Part shown: positions 9,660 through 20,620 of the stretch, one piece after another
Layout of the letters: each line of letters begins with the position of its first letter
Numbering within the stretch: the stretch's first letter is position 1
Source of the DNA: Mesotaenium endlicherianum
Taxonomy: Eukaryota > Streptophyta > Zygnematophyceae > Zygnematales > Mesotaeniaceae
Reading direction: 5' to 3'
Length of the DNA: 64,000 nucleotides
Assembly (NCBI GenBank): GCA_009602735.1
Contig: WELA01007670.1
Location: 332,238-396,237, forward strand
Made by a program: the position numbers and the translations under genes
Notes under the pieces: model-generated
The model's database searches: none
Seen by the model: only the letters and a program-made list of their open reading frames with translations
What the model was told of the DNA's origin: nothing

Positions 9660-10863
9660 GGCCGATCCTCAAGATCAACAGCAAGCTTTCGAAGGAAGCC
9701 CTTCCTCTCCAAGAGACCCTCCTCCAGCGCCGATGGGGAAGCCCACTCAAGAAAATCTGCAACAACAGTAAGCACCACAAGGAGGAGCACCGTCAAATCC
9801 CGTGGCAGCCGCTATAGCAAAGTTAACTCCACCACAAGGAGTTCTCGCAAATGAGTGGGCAGCCTTCCTAATGACCGTCCACAACCAAGTGGGCTTGGCC
9901 ACCTATGAAGCAACCGTGCAAGCGTCAAGAGAAGCTATGGCTGCCATGGTTGCCCCTATTGCGAGCAATGCTCAAAATCCAGCCCCGGCTCAAGCGCCTC
10001 CACAAGAGCCAACGAGAGCAAGGAAACTCATCAAGCCCGGCAAACCCGACACTTTCAACCCCGGGAAAGGTGCCAACCTGAATTTATGGCTCTACCAAGT
10101 GGAGACGTACCTCGCGTTCCTTGAAGTACCCGAGGAGGACTACGTTCCCTTTGCCGTTACCTTACTTAGAGGAGCAGCAACATCATGGTGGCGTAACTAT
10201 CAAGCGGCTATATATCAAGCTATGGCGCACCCCATGCTCGGCCAAGAGCCCCCACCATCATATGCAAGATGGGCAGATTTTCGTGAGGCCCTCAAGAAGC
10301 AATTCATGCCCATCAATGCGGAGAAGATTGCCCGAGGAAAGCTCCACCATCTCAAGCAAACGACGTCCGTTCAAGAGTATACATCCAGATTTCACGCCCT
10401 CACTCTTGAGATCCCCAACATGTCTCTCGAGGAGAAGATTGACCGTTACATCTTTGGCCTCAAACCCAAGGTGGCAAAGGAAGTGGAGTTACGCGACTTG
10501 ACGGACTTCTCAAAGATCATTGAAGTGGCCCAAAAGGTGGATACCTTGGATTTCAAGCACTCCGTGCCTTCATCTTCACGGGTACCGACGACGCGGGTGT
10601 ACGCAGCCCCTTCCACATCCGAATCTGGACCCACACCCATGGAAATCGGAGTTATTAAAAGGGACCCCGCGGCTGCCCGGAAGAGTGGAAGACCCTCCAA
10701 TGACACTTATGATGCAAGAAACCAGCAAGGAGTGAAAGCAAGACTCTCCCCGGCTGAAAAAGAAGCTCTCATGACGGCTGGACTATGCTTTTATTGCAAG
10801 GAAAAGGGCCATCGCGCATTTTCATGCCCCAAAAAGTTGTCAAAAAAAGCACAGCGCCGGTAG
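9660..10863 (+). pseudogene. A1 gag
   Basis: Capsid/nucleocapsid region. It starts with a Gln/Pro-rich stretch, followed by a retrotransposon gag core (KPGKPDTFNPGKGANLNLWL, VTLLRGAATSWWRNY, LKKQFMP, YTSRFHALTLEIP, KIDRYIFGLKP) and ends in a CCHC zinc knuckle CFYCKEKGHRAFSC near 10785-10830. This order is standard for gypsy gag. About 1 kb of it is almost identical to the A2 gag, far more so than the LTRs of the two copies. Confidence 0.85.
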
Positions 10864-10899
10864 GCCAGGAGCCTACCACCCCAAGACCCACTTCACGAG

Positions 10900-11460
10900 A
10901 AGACAACAAGCCAAGTGAGGTGGAGACTCCCGTTGAAGACGACGTTCCAGCCCCAATGAGTTTGAGAGGTTACCTTGGAGGAGAGAAGGTCCACATCTTG
11001 GTGGATAGCGGAGCTCAAAGAAACTTCATCGCTGCAGATTTTGNAAACTTCATCGCTGCAGATTTTGCCACCAAGCACGGTATTACTGTGCGAACTCTTG
11101 ACCACGACAAGGAGATTATGATGCCTGATGGATTCTTGTATACTACCCCTTCCAAGAAGACGTACCCCTTGGCACTCTTTATCAAGTTCTTCAAGGATAG
11201 AGTAGTATTCTCCCCCATGCAATTGGGCAAGTACGACGTCAACCTAGGGACGCCTTGGTTGACCAAGCACAACCCCCAAGTTGATTGGAGAGACGGTACT
11301 ATCAAGATCAAGAATGACATCACTTCCAGAATCTGTATTATGCGCGCAATCCANCTTCCAGAATCTGTATTATGCGCGCACTCCAGAATATCCAGACCCA
11401 AGATATCAAGAAGCCGGCACACGAGATACTATTGTCCGCCCTCCAACTCAAGATACTTGT
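10900..11460 (+). pseudogene. A1 protease region
   Basis: Retropepsin part of A1. VHILVDSGAQ holds the active-site DSG, and the later DVNLGTPWLTKHNPQVDWR matches the conserved segment that closes gypsy proteases. Two assembly gap symbols (11044, 11354), each with duplicated flanks, lie in this interval, so its local structure in the assembly should not be taken at face value. B1 begins at 11511. Confidence 0.75.
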
Positions 11461-11510
11461 GAGGAAGGGACATGAGGTTCTTTTGGCCTTGATCACGCCA
11501 AAAGACATCA

Positions 11511-11965
11511 AGTGTTCGTCAAATCGTCCCTTCCAAAATATTCGCGAGTAAGCCAGATCAGTCTAATCTGACGTGTCGGGTCGAATTGACGTCCACATAC
11601 ATGCAACGTCATTACTAGAATATTCTTCTTAGACGCGCTAGGCTAAACCGAAATTTCTAGGTAACTCGACCTAGTCGGCACTTCGCGTCAGCCGAACTTA
11701 CATGAAGGTTCGAGTTCACACTAACGGGCCAGATCGTATGACGCTGTCGGTCAATCCGACGGTCGCGCTCACCGCGAATTGAGGACAGTTTTCAACCGAC
11801 CTCAAAACTAATTAAATTTTGGAAATCCGTAGCTCTCTCAATACTTGACCAAATTCGATGAACTTTATATCAAAACAACCACAAAAATGCACTCTATACT
11901 ATTATATAATAAAAACATACTTTCATGAAACTCAAAAATGCACTTTATAAACCTATGACCTTACA
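11511..11965 (-). repeat. B1 3' LTR (partial)
   Basis: Matches the family B LTRs at 21955-22693, 52537-53315, 55716-56459, 50898-51642 and 59658-60399 over its length. The element-internal end reads TGTAAGGTCATAGG on the minus strand. Confidence 0.85.
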
Positions 11966-11999
11966 TCATCCCCCTTGTCAAGATGCGACGTCCTCGACG

Positions 12000-14720
12000 C
12001 ATTTTGCAGATAACGTCTCAACTTACTCTTACAATGAGTCAAGTTGGCCTCTGGCTCCCAGGTGTTGTCGTCCGCATGGTAGCCTTTCCACTTGACCAGA
12101 TACTCTTGGACAAATCGTTGACCTCGCTTGACTCGTCGATCGCCGGCAATCGCCTCCACTTCATACTCCAATACATCGTCGATCTCGACCGGTGGTGGTG
12201 GTGTAGGTAGTCGTCCTGGATGTCTTTCATTTGGGTCAACGTATGGCCACAGACAACTGACATGGAACACATCATGGATACGCCAGCCTGAAGAAATTTC
12301 CAACTTATAGGTCACTGGATTCACCTGCTTGAGCACTACAAAGGGACCTGTAAACGGTGGCCGCAATTCCCTCTTGCCTGTGAAAGGTAGATTCTCTGTT
12401 GACAAGAGTACTTTGTCACCCACATGGTATGTCACTTCTCTCCTGTGCTTGTTGGCATACTTGACCTGTTCCTCCTGTGCCTTCCGAATACACGTCTTCG
12501 CCATATCCCAAGTCTTGGCCATCTGCTCCATAAAAGCTTGTGTTGTAGGAACCTGAGTCTCCTTGGCCTTCTCCAACAAGATGTTCCCTGGATAATATAC
12601 TTCTCTCCCATAAACGATAGCGAATGGTGACTGCTTGGTCGATCCCTGCAGGCTGTTGTTGTAGGCAAACTCCAATCTTGGCACTTCTTGTCCCACTCTG
12701 AAGGGTCTTCCATAGTGAAACTCCTGAGCACTTCTTGCAGATTTCTGTTGAGCCTCTCACTCTGCCCGTCTGTCTGAGGGTGATAGGAAGTGCTCATACT
12801 CAACTTGGTCCCCATCAAAGTAAACAATGACCGCCAGAAGTTGCTAGTAAACCTTGGATCCCGATCTGAAACAATCACCTTCGACAACCCATGTAACCTG
12901 AAAATATGATCAAGAATAACCGTGCCACATCTGCTGCCGTACAAGTCTCCTTCACGGGAATGAAGTGAGCCACCTTGCTGAGTCTATCAGATACAACCCA
13001 AATTGCATCGTACCCTTGACCACTCACTGGTAACGACGTGATGAAGTCCATAGCAATCTGCTCCCAAAGATACTCTTGAATAGGCAGGGGCTGCAATGTA
13101 CCTCCCTTCTTTTGATTTGGTGTCTTGTTTCTTTGGCACGCATCGCAACTCCTGATCCACTCCTCGATGTCCTTGTCCATATTTCTCCAGTAGTATTTCC
13201 GCTTTAGCACGCTTGCCGTCTTTTTGATTCCAAAGTGTCCAGCATATAAGCAGTCATGATGCTCGGCAAGTAGTAAGTCTCGTAGCTCCTTGATGTCAGG
13301 TACCACCACTTTGTTGGAATCACCAAAATACCATATGCCGTCCTTCTTCTGCATACTCGCGTTGAACTCAGCTGCTCCACCATCAGCAAACTCTGGGTCC
13401 TCTTCATAACCTCTTTGAAGCTTCTCCTTGAAGTCCATATTCTCCTTGATGACTGAGACAGCTACAAGGTCACACCTCCTGGATAAAGCGTCTGCAAGGT
13501 TGATCTTCCCAGGTAAGTACTCAATCTTGTGGTCAAACTGTTGCAGAAACTCCATCCACCTTGCCTCTCTTGGTGTCAATGTTGGCTGCGTCATTAACTT
13601 CCCCAAGCTCTTGTGGTCGGTCTTGACGAACACCTTCCGTCCGTCCACATAACATCGCCAAATCCTCAAAGCCTGGATAATAGCCAACATCTCCCGCTCG
13701 TGTGCTGCATAGTTTTGCTCAGCAGGACTCAACTTCCTGCTCTCATATGCCACAGGCTGCAATCCTTTGCCCTGGTCCTGGAGAAGAATGGCTCCCACTG
13801 CAAAATTTGATGCGTCCGTGATGATGGTGAAAGGAAGCTCTGGACTGGCAATTGCCAACACAGGTGCCTGTGTCAACAGCTCCTTAATCTTCTCAAATGC
13901 TTGCTGCTCCTTGTCACCCCATAGCCACTTCTCCTGCTTCTTCAACATGTCCGTGAGCGGTGCACACACCTTAGCAAATTTTTCAATGAAACGTCGATAA
14001 TAATTCGCCATGTCGAGGAAACTCCTGAGTTGATGAATATCAGCAGGTACCGGCCAATCTCTAACTGCTTGCACCTTCTTCTGCTCCACCTTGACTCCTT
14101 CAGCTCCCACTATGTGTCCAAGAAACTCGACCTCCTTGAGACAGAAGTCGCACTTGCTCATCTTCCCATACAGCTTTTGATCTCTCAAGACCTCCAACAC
14201 CTTCCTCAGATGCTCCACATGCTCTTCCAAGGTCTTCGAATAGATCAGGATGTCGTCCAAAAATACCACCACAAACTGGTCCAAGTAGGGTCTGAAGATA
14301 CTATTCATGAGTCTCATGAATGTAGCAGGTGCATTAGTCAATCCAAAGGCATGACTGTGAACTCGAATAAACCATAGCGAGTCCTAAAAGCAGTCTTCTG
14401 AACATCTCCTTCCGCAATCCGTACCTGGTGATAGCCACTCCTCAAATCGATCTTCGAGAAATACTTCGCCTCGACAAGCCTGTCAATCAACTCGTCCACT
14501 CGTGGAAGTGGGTACCTGATCTTGATGGTGACCTTGTTGAGAGCCCGGTAGTTGACACACATCCTCATAGTCCCATCCTTCTTCTTCACAAATAAGACTG
14601 GCGCTGCAAATGGAGACTCGCTGGGTTGGATGAATCCCTTCTCCAATAACTCTGTCAGCTGCTTCTTCAACTCGTCCAACTCCGCAAACGATTGACGATA
14701 GGCGGGTCTCACTGGTGGCT
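12000..14720 (-). pseudogene. B1 pol: RT, RNase H, integrase, chromodomain
   Basis: Gypsy polymerase on the minus strand. [47 protein letters not shown] and [11 protein letters not shown] (the YVDD-type active site reads FLDD here). RNase [18 protein letters not shown] and [12 protein letters not shown]. Integrase: zinc-binding [14 protein letters not shown] with CDACQRNK, core [20 protein letters not shown], then VSDRDPRFTSNFW and the Glu in TDGQSERLN. It ends with a chromodomain, [18 protein letters not shown] then [21 protein letters not shown] in outline, which in chromoviruses binds methylated histone H3. This part continues to the protease beyond the A2 insertion. Confidence 0.88.
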
Positions 14721-15280
14721 TGCTCCCTGGTTCCAACTCAATCTTGTGCTCCATAGCTCTCTGTGGAGGTAATCCTGCAGGTAGTTCCTCAGGAAATACG
14801 CACTTGAACTCCTCCAACAGCACCTTAATTTGGGCAGGCATCTCAGCAGGCTTCTTCTCTTGAGCAGTTGGGCTCTGCTCCTTCTGAGCAAGGGGATCAG
14901 ACACCACTACTTGCTCCTCCGGCGATGTACATTTGCCCAGGCTGTTAGGATTCACACTTGCTCCATCTGATGACCTTGCCAGGGCCATCAAAACAAGGTA
15001 CATCTCCTTCACCTGATTCGCCTTGCATAGCTTCTTAACTTGCAGGCTCGACAGAAGACAGTTGCTTGTGGTCGTATATACCTCCACCTGTTTCGCTGTC
15101 TCCATTCGACCATCACGCCCTTGGACTTTCACTTGTCCTGTGCTTTAATGCACTTGAGGGTTGGCTTTTCTCAGCCATGGTTGACCCAATATCACCTCAG
15201 GTGACCTAACTCTGCCTGCTCCATAACTTCCTTACTCGGTGCCCCGCTACTTCCACGTGAATAGCTTCCGTAGGTGCACT
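14721..15280 (-). pseudogene. B1 protease-RT spacer
   Basis: Coding spacer between protease and reverse transcriptase of family B, rich in K, S, E and Q on the minus strand ([39 protein letters not shown] near the RT start). The same text recurs in B2 (56465-56900) and B3 (53800-54250). It is cut at 15281-15285 by the A2 insertion. Confidence 0.75.
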
Positions 15281-15285
15281 ACACT
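15281..15285. repeat. Target-site duplication of A2, left copy (ACACT)
   Basis: ACACT before the A2 5' LTR, repeated at 20621-20625 directly after its 3' LTR. In the related copy B3 (about 54360) the site is uninterrupted. Confidence 0.9.
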
Positions 15286-15788
15286 TGTAGTGATTTGAGT
15301 CATTATATATTAGTTTGTATATATTTTAATATTTTCAAATATATTTGGAGTAGTATTGTGTGGATTCAAGTGTGAATAGGTACTCTAGTGACTTGGTTCA
15401 TGTCCTTTGAACCTCCCAAGGCATTTTCGAAGTTAGAGGAAAGACCTAGAAGATATCCACGTGGCAAAAGTCAGATGTGCCATTTTTAGGTCAAAAGGAC
15501 ATGTGTACATTATTCTGAAAAGAGGTGGCAAGTTTTGGGATGTGTTGGGTGCCAACACATCAACATACACCTTCCTAGAAATTACTCTTGTAGCAAGTAT
15601 ATAAACAAGAGCTAGAACATAGAAAGACATTCGAGAATCACTCTTGTACTTGCCAAAATCCAGAAATATATTAACTATCAAGAAGCCACATCTCTTTCAA
15701 GAAGCTACCACTTGTGTTCAAAGATCCTTGTCTTGAATAGATAAAGTATTATATTTCACTAAGTACTTCATCTATTTGTTTCACTACA
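15286..15788 (+). repeat. A2 5' LTR
   Basis: 503 bp, TGTAGTGATT to TTCACTACA, with TATA-like TATATAAAC near 15597-15605. Its partner is 20122-20620. Confidence 0.93.
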
Positions 15789-15789
15789 G

Positions 15790-15801
15790 TGGTATCGGAG
15801 C
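15790..15801 (+). other. A2 primer-binding site
   Basis: TGGTATCGGAGC, eleven of twelve bases as in the plant initiator-methionine tRNA site TGGTATCAGAGC. It lies one base after the LTR. Confidence 0.85.
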
Positions 15802-15825
15802 TAGGCGCTTTGGTAGCACAAGAAG

Positions 15826-17106
15826 ATGGCCGATCCTCAAGACCAACAGCAAGCTTTCGATGGAAGCCCTTCCTCTCCAAGACACCCTTCTCCAGCGTCG
15901 ATGGGAGAGCCTACTCAAGAAAATCTGCAACAACAAGAAGCACCACAAGGAGGAGCACACCCTCGTCCAGCGTCGATGGGAGAGCCTACTCAAGGAAATC
16001 TGCAACAACAGGAAGCACCACAAGGAGGAGCACCGTCAAATCCCGTGGCAGCCGCTATAGCAAAGTTAACCCCACCACAAGGAGTTCCCGCAAATGAGTG
16101 GGCAGCCTTCCTAATGACCGTCCACAACCAAGTGGGCTTGGCCACCTATGAAGCAACCGTGCAAGCGTCAAGAGAAGCTATGGCTGCCATGGTTGCCCCT
16201 ATTGCGAGCAATGCTCAAAATCCAGCCCCGGCTCAAGCGCCTCCACAAGAGCCAACGAGAGCAAGGAAACTCATCAAGCCCGGCAAACCCGACACTTTCA
16301 ACCCCGGGAAAGGTGCCAACCTGAATTTATGGCTCTACCAAGTGGAGACGTACCTCGCGTTCCTTGAAGTACCCGAGGAGGACTACGTTCCCTTTGCCGT
16401 TACCTTACTTAGAGGAGCAGCAACATCATGGTGGCGTAACTATCAAGCGGCTATATATCAAGCTATGGCGCACCCCATGCTCGGCCAAGAGCCCCCACCA
16501 TCATATGCAAGATGGGCAGATTTTCGTGAGGCCCTCAAGAAGCAATTCATGCCCATCAATGCGGAGAAGATTGCCCGAGGAAAGCTCCACCATCTCAAGC
16601 AAACGACGTCCGTTCAAGAGTATACATCCAGATTTCACGCCCTCACTCTTGAGATCCCCAACATGTCTCTCGAGGAGAAGATTGACCGCTACATCTTTGG
16701 CCTCAAACCCAAGGTGGCAAAGGAAGTGGAATTACGCGACTTGACGGACTTCTCAAAGATCATTGAAGTGGCCCAAAAGGTGGATACCTTGGATTTCAAG
16801 CACTCCGTGCCTCCATCTTCACGGGTACCGACGACGCGGGTGTACGCAGCCCCTTCCACATCCGAATCTGGACCCACACCCATGGAAATCGGAGTTATTA
16901 AAAGGGACCCCGCGGCTGCCCGGAAGAGTGGAAGACCCTCCAATGACACTTATGATGCAAGAAACCAGCAAGGAGTGAAAGCAAGACTCTCCCCGGCTGA
17001 AAAAGAAGCTCTCATGACGGCTGGACTATGCTTCTATTGCAAGGAAAAGGGCCATCGTGCACTTTCATGCCCCAAAAAGTTGTCAAAAAACGGACAGCGC
17101 CGGTAG
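15826..17106 (+). CDS. A2 gag, open over its length
   Basis: Gag of A2, about 426 residues from MADPQDQQQ. The N-terminal quarter is Gln/Pro-rich and contains a 25-residue unit (PASMGEPTQENLQQQEAPQG...) in two tandem copies with a 75-bp period (15892-15966 and 15967 onward). The gag core follows (TFNPGKGANLNLWLYQVETY, GAATSWWRNYQ, FREALKKQFMP, IDRYIFGLKPKVAKEVELRD), then a basic/proline-rich spacer and a CCHC knuckle CFYCKEKGHRALSC near the end. The start is the first ATG after the primer-binding site. A1 has only one copy of the 25-residue unit. Confidence 0.88.
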   Translation: MADPQDQQQAFDGSPSSPRHPSPASMGEPTQENLQQQEAPQGGAHPRPASMGEPTQGNLQQQEAPQGGAPSNPVAAAIAKLTPPQGVPANEWAAFLMTVHNQVGLATYEATVQASREAMAAMVAPIASNAQNPAPAQAPPQEPTRARKLIKPGKPDTFNPGKGANLNLWLYQVETYLAFLEVPEEDYVPFAVTLLRGAATSWWRNYQAAIYQAMAHPMLGQEPPPSYARWADFREALKKQFMPINAEKIARGKLHHLKQTTSVQEYTSRFHALTLEIPNMSLEEKIDRYIFGLKPKVAKEVELRDLTDFSKIIEVAQKVDTLDFKHSVPPSSRVPTTRVYAAPSTSESGPTPMEIGVIKRDPAAARKSGRPSNDTYDARNQQGVKARLSPAEKEALMTAGLCFYCKEKGHRALSCPKKLSKNGQRR

Positions 17107-17129
17107 GCCAGGAGCCTACCACCCCAAGA

Positions 17130-18640
17130 CCCACTTCACGAGAAGGCAACACGCCAAGTGAGGTGGAGACCCCCGTTGAAGACGACGTTCCAGCCCCAAT
17201 GAGTTTGAGAGGTTACCTTGGAGGAGAGAAGGTCCACATCTTGGTGGATAGCGGAGCTCAAGGCAACTTCATTGCTGCTGATTTTGCCACCAAGCACGGT
17301 ATTACTATGCGAACTCTTGACCACGACGAGGAGATTATGATGCCCGATGGATTCTCCTATACTACCCCTTCCAAGAAGACGTACCCCTTGGCACTCACTA
17401 TCAAGTCCTTCAAGGATAGAGTAGTGTTCTCCCCCATGCAATTGGGCTAGTACGGCGTCATCCTAGGGACGCCTTGGTCGACCAAGCACAACCCCCAAGT
17501 TGATTGGAGGACCGGTACTATGAAGATCAAGAATGACATCACTTCAAGAATCTGTATTTTGCGCGCAATCCAAAATATCCAGATCTAAGACATCCAGAAG
17601 GCGACACACGAGATACTATTGTCCGCCCTCCAACTCAAGAGACTTGTGAGGAAGGAACACGAGCTTCTTTTGGCCTTGATCACGCCAAAAGACATTAAGA
17701 AAGACATCNGACATTAAGAAAGACATCAAGAGTCAAGAAGGCAGCCCCGATCCCAAGGAGATACAAGAAGTCTTAGAGGATTACAAAGAAGTGTTCTCCC
17801 CGGAATTGCCCAAGGGCCTACCCCCCAAAAGATTCGTAGACCACAAGATAGAGTTGGAGCCCGGAAGCAAGCCCATCTCTCGACCTACATTCAAAATGTC
17901 ATACACGGAGCTAGACGAAGTCAAGAAGCAAATCAAGGAGCTACTGGAGCATGGCTTCATTTGACCTAGCAAGTCGCCATTTGGAGCCCCGGTGCTATTT
18001 GTCAAGAAGAAAGATGGTACCTTGAGGATGTGTGTGGACTATCGCGCCCTCAACAAGATCACCATCAAGAATCGATACCCGCTGCCGCGCATGGATGAGC
18101 TCATGGACCGGCTGGTTGGAGCCAAGTACTTCACGAAGATTGACTTACGGAGCGGCTACCACCAGATTCGCATCGCAGAACCGGACATAGAGAAGACGGC
18201 ATTCACGACAAGATATGGACATTTTGAGTTCATGGTCCTGCCATTTGGACTCACCAACGCGCCAGCAACTTTCATGACTATGATGAATACCATATTTCAG
18301 CCCATGTTGGACAGATTTGTGGTGGTATTCATCGATGACATCCTAATTCACAGCAAGACCCTTGAAAAGCATGCGAGACACTTGAAAGAAGTCCTTGAAG
18401 TATTGAAGCAAAACAAGCTATTTGCGAAGGAGTCAAAAAACGAGTTTGCCAAACAAGAAGTGGAGTTCCTAGGTCTCCACGTGACTGCTGATGGCATCAA
18501 GATAGACCCCAAGAAGACCACGGTGGTGGAGGAATGGCCAACCCCCATGACCAAGAAAGAACTCCAGTCATTCTTGGGATTTGCCAATTGGTACAGAAAA
18601 TTCATCCAAGGCTACTCGCACATAGTCTTATCTATCACGC
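17130..18640 (+). pseudogene. A2 protease and reverse transcriptase
   Basis: Protease: VHILVDSGAQGNFIAADFA with active-site DSG, followed by the GTPW segment. Reverse transcriptase: HGF then [74 protein letters not shown] and the active site [11 protein letters not shown], ending in [15 protein letters not shown]. One assembly gap symbol (17709) with duplicated flanks lies between the two domains. Several interruptions are present. Confidence 0.83.
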
Positions 18641-18659
18641 CGCAGAGCTTCACGGCTGG

Positions 18660-19353
18660 CCATGATGAAGTACCTGCATCCACAGATTTTTTGGAGACAT
18701 TAGAAGCAGCCCTTGCAGCAGCCAAGAAAGCTGTACAACACGCACAAGATGCTCAAGCAAGAGTGGCAAACAGGTCCAGAAGAGAAATTACGTACAGAGC
18801 GGGTGACAACGTGTTACTATCATCCAAGAATATTTCCCTGAACAACAAGCCTGCCGGCAGCAAGTTCTCTTCCAAGTATTTGGGACCCATCAAGATTATC
18901 CAGCAAGTCAACCCCGTTGCTTTCAAGCTAGAACTTCCCCAGACTATGCACATCGACCCCGTATTCCACGCTTCCCTCTTCAAGCCATATGTGCAACCCG
19001 ACAACAAGTTCCCAGGACGTGTGACAACCCCACCAGCCCCAACAATAGTGGATGATCATTTAGAGTACGAAGTGGAAGACATAGTGGCTATGAGAAATTT
19101 CAGGAGACAGCAGCAATACTTGATCAAGTGGAAAGGATATCCAGATTCGGAGAATAGTTGGGTGGCGGCGCACTACCTTGACAAAGTTCAGAGAAAGTTG
19201 AAGCGCTTCCCTGCCGCCAACCCCCATCTTGGACCAACCCCAAGTCTCTCTACTAGAAGCCCAAAGTTTTCAGGGAGGCAGCCTGCCACCATCAAGAAAC
19301 AGCAGAAGACCCCTTGGAGGCAGCCTGCAAGAACAAGAAAGAGGAAAAATTGA
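18660..19353 (+). pseudogene. A2 integrase C-terminal region and chromodomain
   Basis: Reads through the basic C-terminal part of a gypsy integrase ([54 protein letters not shown]) into a chromodomain [18 protein letters not shown] and [15 protein letters not shown] at about 19057-19180. The aromatic residues expected in the methyl-lysine cage (Y, W, and W of NSW) are visible. Chromodomains direct chromoviruses to H3K9-methylated chromatin. The open stretch ends in a basic tail. Confidence 0.87.
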
Positions 19354-19977
19354 TATTAGACACTCTTCTCTTCTCGCAATTTCTGGACAAAAAACTAAAA
19401 CTGCTACTGGTGATAGGTCTCTGCATAATAAATTCTGAAAATTCAACTGGCTATAGTCCATTTAGAGTCCAAGTTTGCGAGTCCAAGTTTGCTCAATTTA
19501 GAGCTCTGGTGAGAGAGATATGATGCTCCAAGTAGAAGGGGGTCAAGCTGCTGGCATTGTTAGGGCAGAATATGCCTTCTGACATTGTGCCCTCCCCTGA
19601 ACTTGGAAGGCTTGGAAACTCAAGACTCTGGTAGAACATCTTACAGCGCCCAGTTTGTGACTTAGTTTGCAGAATTTGGAGAAGTATAGAAGGACTTATG
19701 ATTCTCAGAAGTTTCTACACAAATTTGGAGGAGTGCCTACTCTCTCAGCTCTCAACGACACTCCAGAATTTAGAATGCTCTCAAATTTGGTGACCCGGTA
19801 GAGTTCTCCGACGCGGTCCGCCTGGCACTCAAATTTTCAGATTTGGAGCAATTTGTGGACGCTATGAATTTTTGAATTCGTGGCAGATTCTGGGCCAACT
19901 TGTACAATTTTCTTTATCATCAAGGAGTAGGCTAGCCAATAAGGTCACACCACCCACGACCTTGCCTAGTCTACCTT
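19354..19977 (+). other. A2 3' untranslated region
   Basis: About 620 bp between the chromodomain region and the 43-bp repeat. I see no coding signature and no recognisable repeat in it. Confidence 0.5.
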
Positions 19978-20098
19978 ACATGTGTAGCACTTGACTTGGC
20001 GCCTTGGACTAATCCTCTTCACATGTGTGGCATCTGACTTGAAGATGTTGACTAGTCTGCTCCATATGTGTAAGACCTGACTTGACGCGCCGAGACGT
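19978..20098 (+). repeat. Three-unit tandem repeat, 43-bp period, ahead of the A2 polypurine tract
   Basis: Units start at 19978, 20021 and 20064 (exact 43-bp spacing). Each opens with (A)CATGTGTA/GG...CTGACTTG, and the second half has diverged. The repeat lies about 10 bp upstream of the polypurine tract. Confidence 0.8.
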
Positions 20099-20109
20099 CG
20101 CGTTTTCTG

Positions 20110-20121
20110 GCGGGGGGGTGA
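20110..20121 (+). other. A2 polypurine tract
   Basis: GCGGGGGGGTGA immediately before the 3' LTR; the expected plus-strand primer site. Confidence 0.8.
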
Positions 20122-20620
20122 TGTAGTGATTGGAGTTATTATATATTAGTTTGCATATATTTTAATGTTTTCAAATATATTCGGAGTAGTATTGTGTGGA
20201 TTCAAGTGTGAATAGGTACTCTAGTGACTTGGTTCATGTCCTTTGAACCTTCTAAGGCATTTTCGAAGTTAGAGGAAAGACCTAGAAGAACTCCACGTGG
20301 CAAAAGTCAAATGTGCCATTTTTAGGTCAAAAGGACATGTGTACATTATTCTAGAAAGAGGTGGCAAGTTTTGGGATGTGTTGGGTGCCAACACATCAAC
20401 ATACACCTTCCTAGAAATTATTTAGCAAGTATATAAACAAGAGCTAGAACATAGAAAGACATTCGAGAATCACTCTTGTACTTGTCAAAATTTAGAAATA
20501 TATTAACCATCAAGAAGCCATCTCTCTTTCAAGAAGCTACCACTTGTGTTCAAAGATCCTTGTCTTGAATAATTAAAGTATCATATTTCACTTAGTACTT
20601 CATCTATCTGTTTCACTACA
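20122..20620 (+). repeat. A2 3' LTR
   Basis: 499 bp, partner of 15286-15788, with the same TGTAGTGA/TCACTACA ends. ACACT follows at 20621. Confidence 0.93.

Larger units (their letters stand above)
15286..20620 (+). mobile_element. A2: Ty3/gypsy chromovirus with both LTRs, nested in B1
   Basis: Family A element, 5.3 kb, flanked by ACACT. Parts: 5' LTR 15286-15788, primer-binding site 15790, gag 15826-17106, protease about 17130-17580, reverse transcriptase about 17760-18640, integrase C-terminal part with chromodomain about 18660-19353, untranslated tail with a 43-bp repeat, polypurine tract 20110-20121 and 3' LTR 20122-20620. Both LTRs and the duplication make the ends certain. It is broken, with about four or five interruptions. 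Its LTRs differ by roughly two dozen substitutions in 500 bp (about 5%, counted by eye). It is the youngest layer of the left nest. Confidence 0.92.
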
